A stretch of DNA of 33,950 nucleotides from Candidatus Acetothermia bacterium (GTDB lineage Bacteria; Bipolaricaulota; Bipolaricaulia; RBG-16-55-9; DRXL01). Positions 18,313 through 25,543 of this stretch are shown here, piece after piece; the stretch's first letter is position 1; the number at the start of each line of letters is the position of its first letter. Below the pieces are notes generated by a model. The model ran no database searches, was not told where the DNA came from, and worked only from the letters and a program-made list of their open reading frames with translations. Both the position numbers and the translations under genes were made by a program. Location of the stretch: positions 1-33,950 of the forward strand of contig JAPWVB010000003.1 in the NCBI GenBank assembly GCA_028275205.1. Reading direction: 5' to 3'.

Positions 18313-19401
18313 ATGCGTCGAGTCTTGAGTGTCTCTGAGGGCGAAGCGGGCTCTCGGCTTGACCAATGGCTCTTAGCGCGCTTGAGCGAGCCCACACTGA
18401 CGCGCTCGCGCTTGCAAAAGCTCATACAATCTGGGGCAGTGCAGCTCAATGGCCAGCCCGCTCGAGCGGGGCTGCGCCTGCGCCCACACGATATCGTCAT
18501 CATCGAGCTTCCTGAGGACGCCCCAGAAGAAACCCTCGAACCTGAGCCCTTCACCCTGCCCATACTCTACGAAGACGAGCATATCATCGCGATTGACAAG
18601 CCCGCGGGCATGGTCGTTTACCCCGCGGCAGGACACCCGCGCGGCACGGTGCTTAATCAGCTCATCAGTCATTGTGCTCTGGCGAGCTTCGGGGCGCCCG
18701 CTCGCCCCGGGGTCGTCCATCGCTTGGACGAGGGGACAAGTGGAGTCTTAGTACTTGCTAAGACTGACTTAGCGTATCTGAAGCTCGTCGAGCAGTTCAA
18801 GAATCGCCAGATCGAGAAGATCTATCTCGCTGTAGTACACGGGCGCATCGCCGAAGACGAAGGGCGGATCGAAGGCCCCATCGGGCGCGACCCCGCGCAC
18901 CGCCAACGCATGAGGATAGTCGCTGCGGGAAAGCCGGCGATCACGGAGTTCCGCGTGCTCAAAAGATTCGACGAAGTGACAGTGCTTGAGGTGCGCCCGC
19001 TGACGGGGAGAACTCATCAGATTCGGGTGCACTTGAGCGCGATTGGGCACCCGGTCGTGGGTGACGATCTGTATGGGCCAGGCTTCGCCTGGCCAGACTT
19101 CGTCTGGACTGTGCGCCTTCGCCGGCCAATGGCCGGCGAAGCTGTACGGTCCAGGCGAAGCCTGGGGCTCCATGCGTGGCATATGAAGCTCGCGCACCCG
19201 ATCACGGGAGAGCGCCTAGAGCTTGTGGCTCCCATCCCTGTGGAGTTTCTCCCACTGCTGCAGGGCTATGACGATATACTCACCAAGAGCAGCGTAGGAG
19301 AGCGCGATGCCCCCATAGAGCACAAAGAGAGCGATACGGGAGAGAACCGGGAAGATGGGCTCGAGCAGGAGCCCCACCAGCCCCACGGAGAGCATCGTTG
19401 A
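18313..19401 (+). CDS. rluD: RluA/RluD-family 23S rRNA pseudouridine synthase
   Basis: S4-like N-terminus, IIAIDKPAGMVVYPAAGHPRGT, VHRLDEGTSGVLVLAKT, RPLTGRTHQIRVHLSAIGHPVVGDDLYG. Start moved from 18022 to ATG 18313. Exact paralog (RluA/C/D) not resolved. Confidence 0.92.
   Translation: MRRVLSVSEGEAGSRLDQWLLARLSEPTLTRSRLQKLIQSGAVQLNGQPARAGLRLRPHDIVIIELPEDAPEETLEPEPFTLPILYEDEHIIAIDKPAGMVVYPAAGHPRGTVLNQLISHCALASFGAPARPGVVHRLDEGTSGVLVLAKTDLAYLKLVEQFKNRQIEKIYLAVVHGRIAEDEGRIEGPIGRDPAHRQRMRIVAAGKPAITEFRVLKRFDEVTVLEVRPLTGRTHQIRVHLSAIGHPVVGDDLYGPGFAWPDFVWTVRLRRPMAGEAVRSRRSLGLHAWHMKLAHPITGERLELVAPIPVEFLPLLQGYDDILTKSSVGERDAPIEHKESDTGENREDGLEQEPHQPHGEHR
19078..19165. repeat. Composite palindromic element inside the pseudouridine synthase gene
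   Basis: 15-bp inverted repeats CCAGGCTTCGCCTGG (19078-19092) and CCAGGCGAAGCCTGG (19151-19165) enclosing CCAGACTTCGTCTGG (19093-19107) and CTTCGCCGGCC-AAT-GGCCGGCGAAG (19117-19141). Confidence 0.85.
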
Positions 19402-19785
19402 GGAAGCTTTCCCCAAGGCGCGCGCCTCGATGACGAGCCATCGAGAACTCTGCCAGCGCAGCCACAGAGCTCCCAAGACTAACACGATGGGAGGCACAGC
19501 AAACGCTATCAAGGCCCACCACGGAAGACGCCCCTCAACAGTAAGAGCGACAAAGAGACTGAGAAAGAGCATCTTGTCGGCTACGGGGTCTAGGAGCTTT
19601 CCTAGGGCAGTGATCTGGCGCTGGGAGCGCGCCAGCGCTCCATCAACGAGATCACTCGCCAGCACCAGGGCGAGCACGGTGTAAAAGAGCCACAACGGGC
19701 CCCAGAAGAAGAGCAGTATCAAGATGGGGATAGCGAGAATTCGTGAGAGTGTAATAGCGTTGGGCAGGGCCAAGACGTCCTTCAT
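19216..19785 (-). CDS. pgsA: CDP-diacylglycerol--glycerol-3-phosphate 3-phosphatidyltransferase
   Basis: CDP-alcohol phosphatidyltransferase signature (D-L-V-D-G-A-x8-G-x3-D-x3-D): SDLVDGALARSQRQITALGKLLDPVADK; MKDVLALPNAITLSRILAIP start. Confidence 0.93.
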   Translation of the reverse strand: MKDVLALPNAITLSRILAIPILILLFFWGPLWLFYTVLALVLASDLVDGALARSQRQITALGKLLDPVADKMLFLSLFVALTVEGRLPWWALIAFAVPPIVLVLGALWLRWQSSRWLVIEARALGKASSTMLSVGLVGLLLEPIFPVLSRIALFVLYGGIALSYAALGEYIVIALQQWEKLHRDGSHKL

Positions 19786-20348
19786 AGTCCCAACTGCGGT
19801 GCGATCCCCTGCATAGCTTTGATCACTATATCTATATGTTCGTCAAGAGGAACGCCCAGTTCTTGGGCCCCTTGCTCGATCTCTTCGCGGTTGACCCCGC
19901 GCGCGAACGCCTTGTCTTTCCATTTCTTCTTGACGGCCTCGACGGTCACCTCGGCTAAGCTCTTGGTGGGGCGCACCAACGCCGTAGCCACGATCAGCCC
20001 CGTTAGCTCATCGCACGCAAAGAGCGCCTTGGCCATGAGCGACGTGCGCGGGATGCCCGTGTATGAAGCGTGCCCTAAGATCGCTTGGCAGATCTCTTCA
20101 GCGACGCCGCGCTCCCGCAAGATCTGCACCCCAACCGTGGGATGCCCTTGGGTCGGGTGACGCTCATGGTTGGGATACCTTTCGTAGTCGAAGTCATGAA
20201 GCAACCCCGCCAGGCCCCAGCTCTCCTCATCTTGGCCGAACTTCCGTGCATAAGCTCGCATCGCGGCTTCGACCGCGAGCATGTGCTTGATGAGATTCTG
20301 ATTCTTCGTGTACTCGTGCACCAATGCTAATGCTTCTTCGCGCGTCAT
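19782..20348 (-). CDS. HD-domain (HDIG-like) phosphohydrolase family protein
   Basis: LAGLLHDFDYERYPNHERHP, HASYTGIPRTSLMAKALFACDELTGLIVATALVRP; 4-nt overlap with the pgsA start. Confidence 0.87.
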   Translation of the reverse strand: MTREEALALVHEYTKNQNLIKHMLAVEAAMRAYARKFGQDEESWGLAGLLHDFDYERYPNHERHPTQGHPTVGVQILRERGVAEEICQAILGHASYTGIPRTSLMAKALFACDELTGLIVATALVRPTKSLAEVTVEAVKKKWKDKAFARGVNREEIEQGAQELGVPLDEHIDIVIKAMQGIAPQLGL

Positions 20349-20396
20349 GACTCCCCCTTCTCTCCGCGAAAGCGTTACGTCATTCTACGCGACCGC

Positions 20397-21395
20397 TCAA
20401 GCTTTGTCGAACAGTCCCAACTGATGGGCCTTGTGGGAGGATTGGCGCTTGAGCGCCTGGGCGGCTTGGTGGCTGGCGTTGTGAGCATGCTGAATCGGCT
20501 CTGGTAAGAGATTCTTCAACGTCAGTTGAGTCAGCTCAATAGCAGTCTCTAGATCTATGCGATGCCCCGGCGAGACGAAGAATGGCTCAGACGAATCTGC
20601 AGGTTTGATTGCAGCCCCCGCGCGCTGGCCCCCAACGCGAATGTAACAGATCTCGCCGGGCGCTAAGCTCCGAAGATCTCTCTCAGGCTCGCCGTGTAAG
20701 AGCGATTTCGTGATCCCGATCGTGGGGATATCAAGCATCACGCCCAACTGAGAGGCGATGCCCGCTTGGCGATGATGGAGCGTCCCCGTGCCATCCACAA
20801 AAGTGATATCGGCGAGGGCGTTCTGTTCTTTGAGCTTTTGGAGTAAGGCGAGCATCACCGGCAGCTCGCGGAATGCCAAATAGCTGGGGATATACGGGAA
20901 GCGCACCTCTTGTGTGAGCGTGTGCGTCTCGATGAGGGTTAAGCTCGGCAGCTCCAAGCGCACATACGCTGCGACGCCTTGGGTTCCTACGTATGAGAGA
21001 TCCACCCCGCCCGCGGTGCGATAGTCCGATCTATCAGGGACGAGGCGCATCTGCGCTCGGATGGCGTTTTGGATCTCTTGGAGTTTCTGGAGGGGTTTTT
21101 CGCTGCGGAAATCGCGAAAGAGAAATTTTGTCAGCGAGAGCACGCGGCCGCCTTTGACGGGGACGCCCTCAGCTTGAAGGAGCTGAGCTTGTTCTTCCGT
21201 GACTGTGCCATCGAAGCTCACGACGCGATGGCTGGGGCAGTCTCTCTTATGCTGAGCCAAGATCGAGCCCACGGCGCGCGCGGCGATGGGATCGCCAAGC
21301 GCGAGGGCGATCTCGCGGAACGTCGCGACTTTGCCCTGAGGAATCTGAGCGACCAGCTCGAGAGTAATCTTTTCGATGTCGGGCAGGGCGAGCAT
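20397..21395 (-). CDS. Fusion protein: alkyltransferase-like (AGT/ATL) DNA-binding domain + endonuclease V
   Basis: N-terminus IPQGKVATFREIALALGDPIAARAVGSILAQHKRDCPSHRVVSFDGTV (AGT/ATL fold). C-terminus TAGGVDLSY, FPYIPSYLAFRELP, FVDGTGTLHHRQAGIASQLGV, VSPGHRIDLETAI (EndoV motifs). Confidence 0.92.
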   Translation of the reverse strand: MLALPDIEKITLELVAQIPQGKVATFREIALALGDPIAARAVGSILAQHKRDCPSHRVVSFDGTVTEEQAQLLQAEGVPVKGGRVLSLTKFLFRDFRSEKPLQKLQEIQNAIRAQMRLVPDRSDYRTAGGVDLSYVGTQGVAAYVRLELPSLTLIETHTLTQEVRFPYIPSYLAFRELPVMLALLQKLKEQNALADITFVDGTGTLHHRQAGIASQLGVMLDIPTIGITKSLLHGEPERDLRSLAPGEICYIRVGGQRAGAAIKPADSSEPFFVSPGHRIDLETAIELTQLTLKNLLPEPIQHAHNASHQAAQALKRQSSHKAHQLGLFDKA

Positions 21396-21419
21396 AGACC
21401 ATCTCCCATGCCCATCATA

Positions 21420-21677
21420 TCACTTGGAGTACTCCTTCACCAGCAGGGCGATGGCCTCGCGCATCAGTTCAGATTTATTAGCTTTGCGCCCGGTGCGCTT
21501 GCGGATTTGCAACTGAAGCTCCTCCAGGGCGATAATATCATCTGGGGTCAGGTAGAACGTCGCTTTCACCAGCCCTGGTGCGGACTCTTCGGGATCTTTG
21601 GGCGTGGGCTTGTAAAAATCCTTCATGATCTCGCTTTCGGCAAGCGGATCATGTGCGATAGAGCGACGCGGCTTCAT
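21420..21677 (-). CDS. Small putative ribbon-helix-helix DNA-binding protein, probable ParA partner
   Basis: VKATFYLTPDDIIALEELQLQIRKRTGRKANKSELMREAIALLVKEY (RHH-like beta-alpha-alpha); ATG overlaps the parA stop by 4 nt. Confidence 0.65.
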   Translation of the reverse strand: MKPRRSIAHDPLAESEIMKDFYKPTPKDPEESAPGLVKATFYLTPDDIIALEELQLQIRKRTGRKANKSELMREAIALLVKEYSK

Positions 21678-22465
21678 CGAGCGATCACCTGCGCTTCTTG
21701 AGCGCGATGGCCATTAGAGCTTGGAGTTCCCTCAAGAACACGCTCAGCTAATCTTTTGTAATCTTGGGCGCCGTAGGAAGTGGGATCGTACTCGAAGATC
21801 GTCTGGTGGTGGCTGGCGGCTTCAGCCAGGCGCACGTTGGCGCGGATGGGCTCGGTGACTTTGGCGCCAAAGTGCAGTTCTAATCTCTCTAAGACTTCGC
21901 GGCTCTTGCGGTTGCGCCCGTCGTAGAACGTGGGGATGACCAGCGACACCTCGATGGGGTGTTCTAAGATCTCGCGGACCATCTTGAGGTTCTCTAAGAT
22001 CTGCTTGACGCCCACGAGCGCTAAATAGTCCATGCTCACGGGGATGAACGCTTCGTCGGCGTAGACGATAGCGTTCTGATTTAAGAGATTTAAGCTGGGC
22101 GGGCAATCCAAGAGCACAAAATCATAGCCGGAGAGCTTGGCGAGCTTGCGGCTGAGGACGCGCTCGCGCCCCGGAAGCCCCGTCAGAATCAATTCGGCCT
22201 GGGCGGCGGTCTTCGTGCTTGGGAGAATATCTATATGCTCGCGCACCGAGAGAATACACTCGTGGGGCGTGGTCATCTCATCGACGAGCAAGTGATAGAG
22301 CGACTTCTGGGGGACGACGTCGAACCACGTAGCTACGTTGCCTTGGGGGTCCATGTCAATTAAGAGAACTCTCTGATTGTAGAGGGCCAAGGCCGCTGCG
22401 AGATTGACGGCGGTTGTGGTCTTGGCCGTGCCCCCTTTCTGATTGATGATCGCGATCTTGCGCAT
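21674..22465 (-). CDS. parA: ParA/Soj-family partition ATPase
   Basis: Deviant Walker A IINQKGGTAKTTTAVNLAAALA, LLIDMDPQGN, FVLLDCPPSL. Start moved from 22546 to 22465 (MRKIAIINQKGG). Confidence 0.92.
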   Translation of the reverse strand: MRKIAIINQKGGTAKTTTAVNLAAALALYNQRVLLIDMDPQGNVATWFDVVPQKSLYHLLVDEMTTPHECILSVREHIDILPSTKTAAQAELILTGLPGRERVLSRKLAKLSGYDFVLLDCPPSLNLLNQNAIVYADEAFIPVSMDYLALVGVKQILENLKMVREILEHPIEVSLVIPTFYDGRNRKSREVLERLELHFGAKVTEPIRANVRLAEAASHHQTIFEYDPTSYGAQDYKRLAERVLEGTPSSNGHRAQEAQVIAR

Positions 22466-22482
22466 CCTCTCACCTCGTTCGG

Positions 22483-22530
22483 ATTGTGATGGCATGCCAG
22501 CACAATGGCTTAGCGCCATTGTGCCACAAG
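22483..22530. promoter_or_regulatory. Cluster of ATTGTG/CACAAT half-sites including a 10-bp inverted repeat (putative operator/partition site)
   Basis: ATTGTG 22483-22488, CACAAT 22501-22506, ATTGTG 22518-22523, CACAAg 22525-22530; GCACAATGGC-ttagc-GCCATTGTGC hairpin 22500-22524, just upstream of parA. Confidence 0.55.
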
Positions 22531-22538
22531 AAAGAGAG

Positions 22539-22574
22539 CCTCCCAAGGACAGCTGTCCCTTGAGGATGGGGAGG
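22539..22574 (-). terminator. Candidate terminator/attenuator hairpin between larC and parA
   Basis: Minus strand: CCTCCCC...AAGGGACAGCTGTCCTTGGGAGG followed by CTCTCTTTCTTG, immediately after the larC stop. Confidence 0.5.
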
Positions 22575-22578
22575 ACGC

Positions 22579-23748
22579 TCAGGCTGAACGACTTGCAGCT
22601 TCGGTCGCCGCACGGTAGATCTCTTTTAACGCGACGCCCCGCTCTTCCGCAAGCCTCTTGCAGTCCTCATACTCCGGCGCAATATTGATAATCTCAGAGC
22701 CCAGCATCCCCAGCTTCACCCGAACTTGCCCATACGGCGTCTGAACTTCTATAATTTTTCGGGCGAGCTTCTTGCGCTTCACTGAATAATAGATCGCCCC
22801 CAGCGTCGTCGTCTCGCGAAAGAGTATCTCGCAGAGCTTGTCCACTACCGCAGCATCGCAGAGCACGCGCACGAGCAGCCCAGGACGCCCCTTCTTCATC
22901 AAAATAGTGTGGGCGCTGACGCTCTTGGCCCCATGATCAAAGAGCTTCTGCTGCACATAGGGGAAGAGCTCCGGGTTCATGTCGTCAATCTCTGTTTCGA
23001 TGACGACGGTCTCGTCTTGTTCGAAATCTGTGACGCTCTCGCCAACGAGAACTCTCAGCACGTTAGGCTGCGGGAGGTCTTTCGTGCCCGCGCCATAGCC
23101 GATCTGGTGCCAGCGCGCTGGCGGCATGGCAAACTCCGGGGAGAGATATTTCAGAAGCGCCGCGCCGGTGGGCGTGGTCAGTTCTGTCTCGATCCCCGAC
23201 GAATAGACCGGAAAATCTTTGAGAAGCTCAAGCGTCGCCGGCGCGGGCACGGGGAGTCTGCCATGTGCCGTCTCGATCATACCGGACCCGAGATTAATCT
23301 TAGACGCGTACCATTGGTCAATCTGTAACGACTCTATCGCGACGGCAGCCCCGACGATGTCGCATATCGAATCGAGGGCGCCCAGCTCGTGGAAGTGCAC
23401 GTCATCTATAGCAATGCTGTGAATCTTCGCTTCGGCTTGGGCGAGAGCGCTGAAGATCGCGATGGCTCGCGCCTTCTCGGCAGGCGTCAATGAGCTCTTC
23501 TCAACCAGCGTGCGAATCTCCGACCAGTGCCGATGCGCATGAGAGTGGAAATCTGACTCAAAGCGCAGGTGGGTGGCAGCGATGCCCTGGCGCATCACGC
23601 GTTCGGTGCGCACCGAGATTGGGCCTAGGCCAAGCTGCGAGAGCTTCTCGCTCAAGAGCTGAGCTGTAATGAGCTGGGCGTCTATGAGCGCCGCGAGGAA
23701 CATATCTCCGGCGATGCCGGAGAAGCAGTCTAAGTATGCGATCTTCAT
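22579..23748 (-). CDS. larC: Nickel-pincer cofactor biosynthesis protein LarC (nickel insertion)
   Basis: MKIAYLDCFSGIAGDMFLAALIDA; FHELGALDSICDIVGAAVAIESL; ELTTPTGAALLKYL; ETEIDDMNPELFPYV; ETTTLGAIYYSVKRKKL. A single uninterrupted ORF. Confidence 0.95.
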   Translation of the reverse strand: MKIAYLDCFSGIAGDMFLAALIDAQLITAQLLSEKLSQLGLGPISVRTERVMRQGIAATHLRFESDFHSHAHRHWSEIRTLVEKSSLTPAEKARAIAIFSALAQAEAKIHSIAIDDVHFHELGALDSICDIVGAAVAIESLQIDQWYASKINLGSGMIETAHGRLPVPAPATLELLKDFPVYSSGIETELTTPTGAALLKYLSPEFAMPPARWHQIGYGAGTKDLPQPNVLRVLVGESVTDFEQDETVVIETEIDDMNPELFPYVQQKLFDHGAKSVSAHTILMKKGRPGLLVRVLCDAAVVDKLCEILFRETTTLGAIYYSVKRKKLARKIIEVQTPYGQVRVKLGMLGSEIINIAPEYEDCKRLAEERGVALKEIYRAATEAASRSA

Positions 23749-25205
23749 GGTTCGTTGATCTTCGTCGCCAGCACGGCTGCGCCGAAGCCGTTATCTATAT
23801 TGACCACAGCCACCCCCGGCGCGCAACTGTTAAGCATCGTGAGCAGCGCCGAAAGCCCGCCAAAGCTCGCCCCGTACCCCACGCCCGTAGGCACAGCAAT
23901 GATGGGTTTATCCACAAGCCCTGCGACGACGCTGGGCAGCACCCCGTCCATCCCCGCCACTACGATCAGCACGCGCGCGGCGTTGAGACGCTCCCGATGC
24001 GCGAGAACTCTGTGCATCCACGCGACTCCGACGTCATAGAGTCGCTCTGTCGGGTTCCCAAGATACTGCGCCGTCACGGCGGCTTCTTCAGCAACGGGGA
24101 TATCTGAAGTTCCGGCGGTGACGACGAGCACGGTGCCACCCTGTGGAGCCTTGGGAGCTCCAAGGGTCAGCAGTCGCGCTTGCTCGTGATAGATCACTTC
24201 AGGGAGCAGCTCTTGCACAGCGCGGGCTTGCTCTGGGGTGGCGCGCGTTGCTAAGACGGGCTCGGTCTTCTTGCGCAGCTCGCTCATGATAGCTGCGATC
24301 TGTTCTGAAGTTTTCCCCGGACAAAAGACGGCCTCAGCGACCCCACAGCGTCCCTCGCGCTCGAGGTCGGGACGAGCGAAAGGGTCTGAGGGCGCGGGGC
24401 TGTGGTCCTTGAGGGCTTCGTTCATGCTGCCGCTGCGATAGCCCATAAGATCGAGCGTCACGTAGCGGAAGCCGAGCTTCTTCAGATGAGTAGCCACAGG
24501 GTCGCGATGCGCTAGCACTGTGGGCATCTCCTCTGGGGGCACTTCAATGCGTGCCATGCCCTCATGATGGCGCACGCGCACTTGGCTCAGCCCCAACCCG
24601 AAGAGAAACTCCTCGGCGTGCTCGATCTGTCTGAGCTTTTCAGGGGTGATCGTACTGCCGTAGGGCAGGCGCGAAGCTAAGCACGCCATCGCAGGCTTCT
24701 CAGCAGTAGGGAGCCCAAGCATCCGCGCGATCTCGCGAATTTCGGGCTTAGTCAGCCCAATCTCCAAGAGCGGGCTGCAAACAGTATATTCTTTGAGGGC
24801 ACGCATACCGGGCCGAAAGTCTTGGGTGTCCGAAGCGTTGGTGCCGTCGAGCACATGGGCAAAGCCGCGCGCGCGAGCTAGCTCGGTGAGCTTGCTGAAG
24901 AGCTCTTGCTTACAGTGAAAACAGCGCGTTGGGGGGTTGTTGACATAGCGCGGGTCGTCCAGCTCGCGCGTGAAGATGATCTCGTGAGGGACGCCAAGCT
25001 GTTGCGCGAGCTTCTGCGCGGCTTCAAGCTCGCGCTGGGCGTAGACGGGCGAGTGCGCCGTCACCGCGAGCACACGATCCCCTAGTTCTTGCTTAGCGAT
25101 AGCTAAGACGACCGAGCTGTCTACTCCCCCCGAGAACGCGACAATAGCACTACCGTAGCTTCGTATCAAGGCTCTCAAAGCCGTCAGTTTCTCTTGCAGG
25201 GTCAT
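23745..25205 (-). CDS. LarE::LarB fusion (ATP-dependent sacrificial sulfur transferase + pyridinium-3,5-biscarboxylic acid mononucleotide synthase)
   Basis: LarE half: AIVAFSGGVDSSVVLAIAKQ, RCFHCKQELFSKL, KPAMACLASRLPYG. LarB half: VLVVTAGTSDIPVAEEAAVTA, DVGVAWMHRVL, VVAGMDGVLPSVVAGLV, PTGVGYGASFGGLSALLTMLNSCAPGVAVVNIDNGFGAA. Start moved from 25289 to ATG 25205. Confidence 0.94.
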   Translation of the reverse strand: MTLQEKLTALRALIRSYGSAIVAFSGGVDSSVVLAIAKQELGDRVLAVTAHSPVYAQRELEAAQKLAQQLGVPHEIIFTRELDDPRYVNNPPTRCFHCKQELFSKLTELARARGFAHVLDGTNASDTQDFRPGMRALKEYTVCSPLLEIGLTKPEIREIARMLGLPTAEKPAMACLASRLPYGSTITPEKLRQIEHAEEFLFGLGLSQVRVRHHEGMARIEVPPEEMPTVLAHRDPVATHLKKLGFRYVTLDLMGYRSGSMNEALKDHSPAPSDPFARPDLEREGRCGVAEAVFCPGKTSEQIAAIMSELRKKTEPVLATRATPEQARAVQELLPEVIYHEQARLLTLGAPKAPQGGTVLVVTAGTSDIPVAEEAAVTAQYLGNPTERLYDVGVAWMHRVLAHRERLNAARVLIVVAGMDGVLPSVVAGLVDKPIIAVPTGVGYGASFGGLSALLTMLNSCAPGVAVVNIDNGFGAAVLATKINEP

Positions 25206-25226
25206 ACTGCAACTGTAGCGAGTTGG

Positions 25227-25255
25227 TTGCGGGTGCGCAACCCCAAAACTATAAT
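25227..25255 (+). promoter_or_regulatory. Candidate plus-strand promoter in the larEB / small-ORF intergenic region
   Basis: TTGCGG (25227-25232), 17-nt spacer, TATAAT (25250-25255). An overlapping minus-strand TATAGT faces larEB; GGTTGCG/CGCAACC inverted repeat at 25225-25242. Confidence 0.5.
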
Positions 25256-25266
25256 GAGGCAGCGCT

Positions 25267-25519
25267 ATGGCTGAACCCCAAGGGATCACAGCGGAGCTCT
25301 ATCGCGCCATTGTCACTATAGTAGAGGACATCGCGCGCGTCGTGCTGCCGGGGTATCTGAAACAACGCTATGTGGGGTCACAGTAGAGCGATTAGAACGC
25401 CGCATCTTCTCTGTGGATGGGCAACGGTTCGATGTCGATCTGTATGCCGAAGTTGCTGCGTATCAGCCCACTATGGAAGCGACGGCGCCGCGTCGCCGCC
25501 GTCGCACAAAAAGAGTATA
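25267..25519 (+). pseudogene. Short ORF interrupted by an apparent -1 frame change at a GGGG run; unknown function
   Basis: ATG 25267: MAEPQGITAELYRAIVTIVEDIARVVLPGYLKQRYVGSQ-stop(25386). The alternative frame from 25377 continues VTVERLERRIFSVDGQRFDVDLYAEVAAYQPTMEATAPRRRRRTKRV-stop. Confidence 0.35.
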
Positions 25520-25543
25520 ATTGATGAGAAGGGGGGATGACTG

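Noticed and set aside
19078-19165. Interpreting the rluD hairpins as a transcription terminator
   Set aside because: They lie in the middle of the coding frame, with conserved family motif LHAWHMKLAHP continuing downstream and no T-run.
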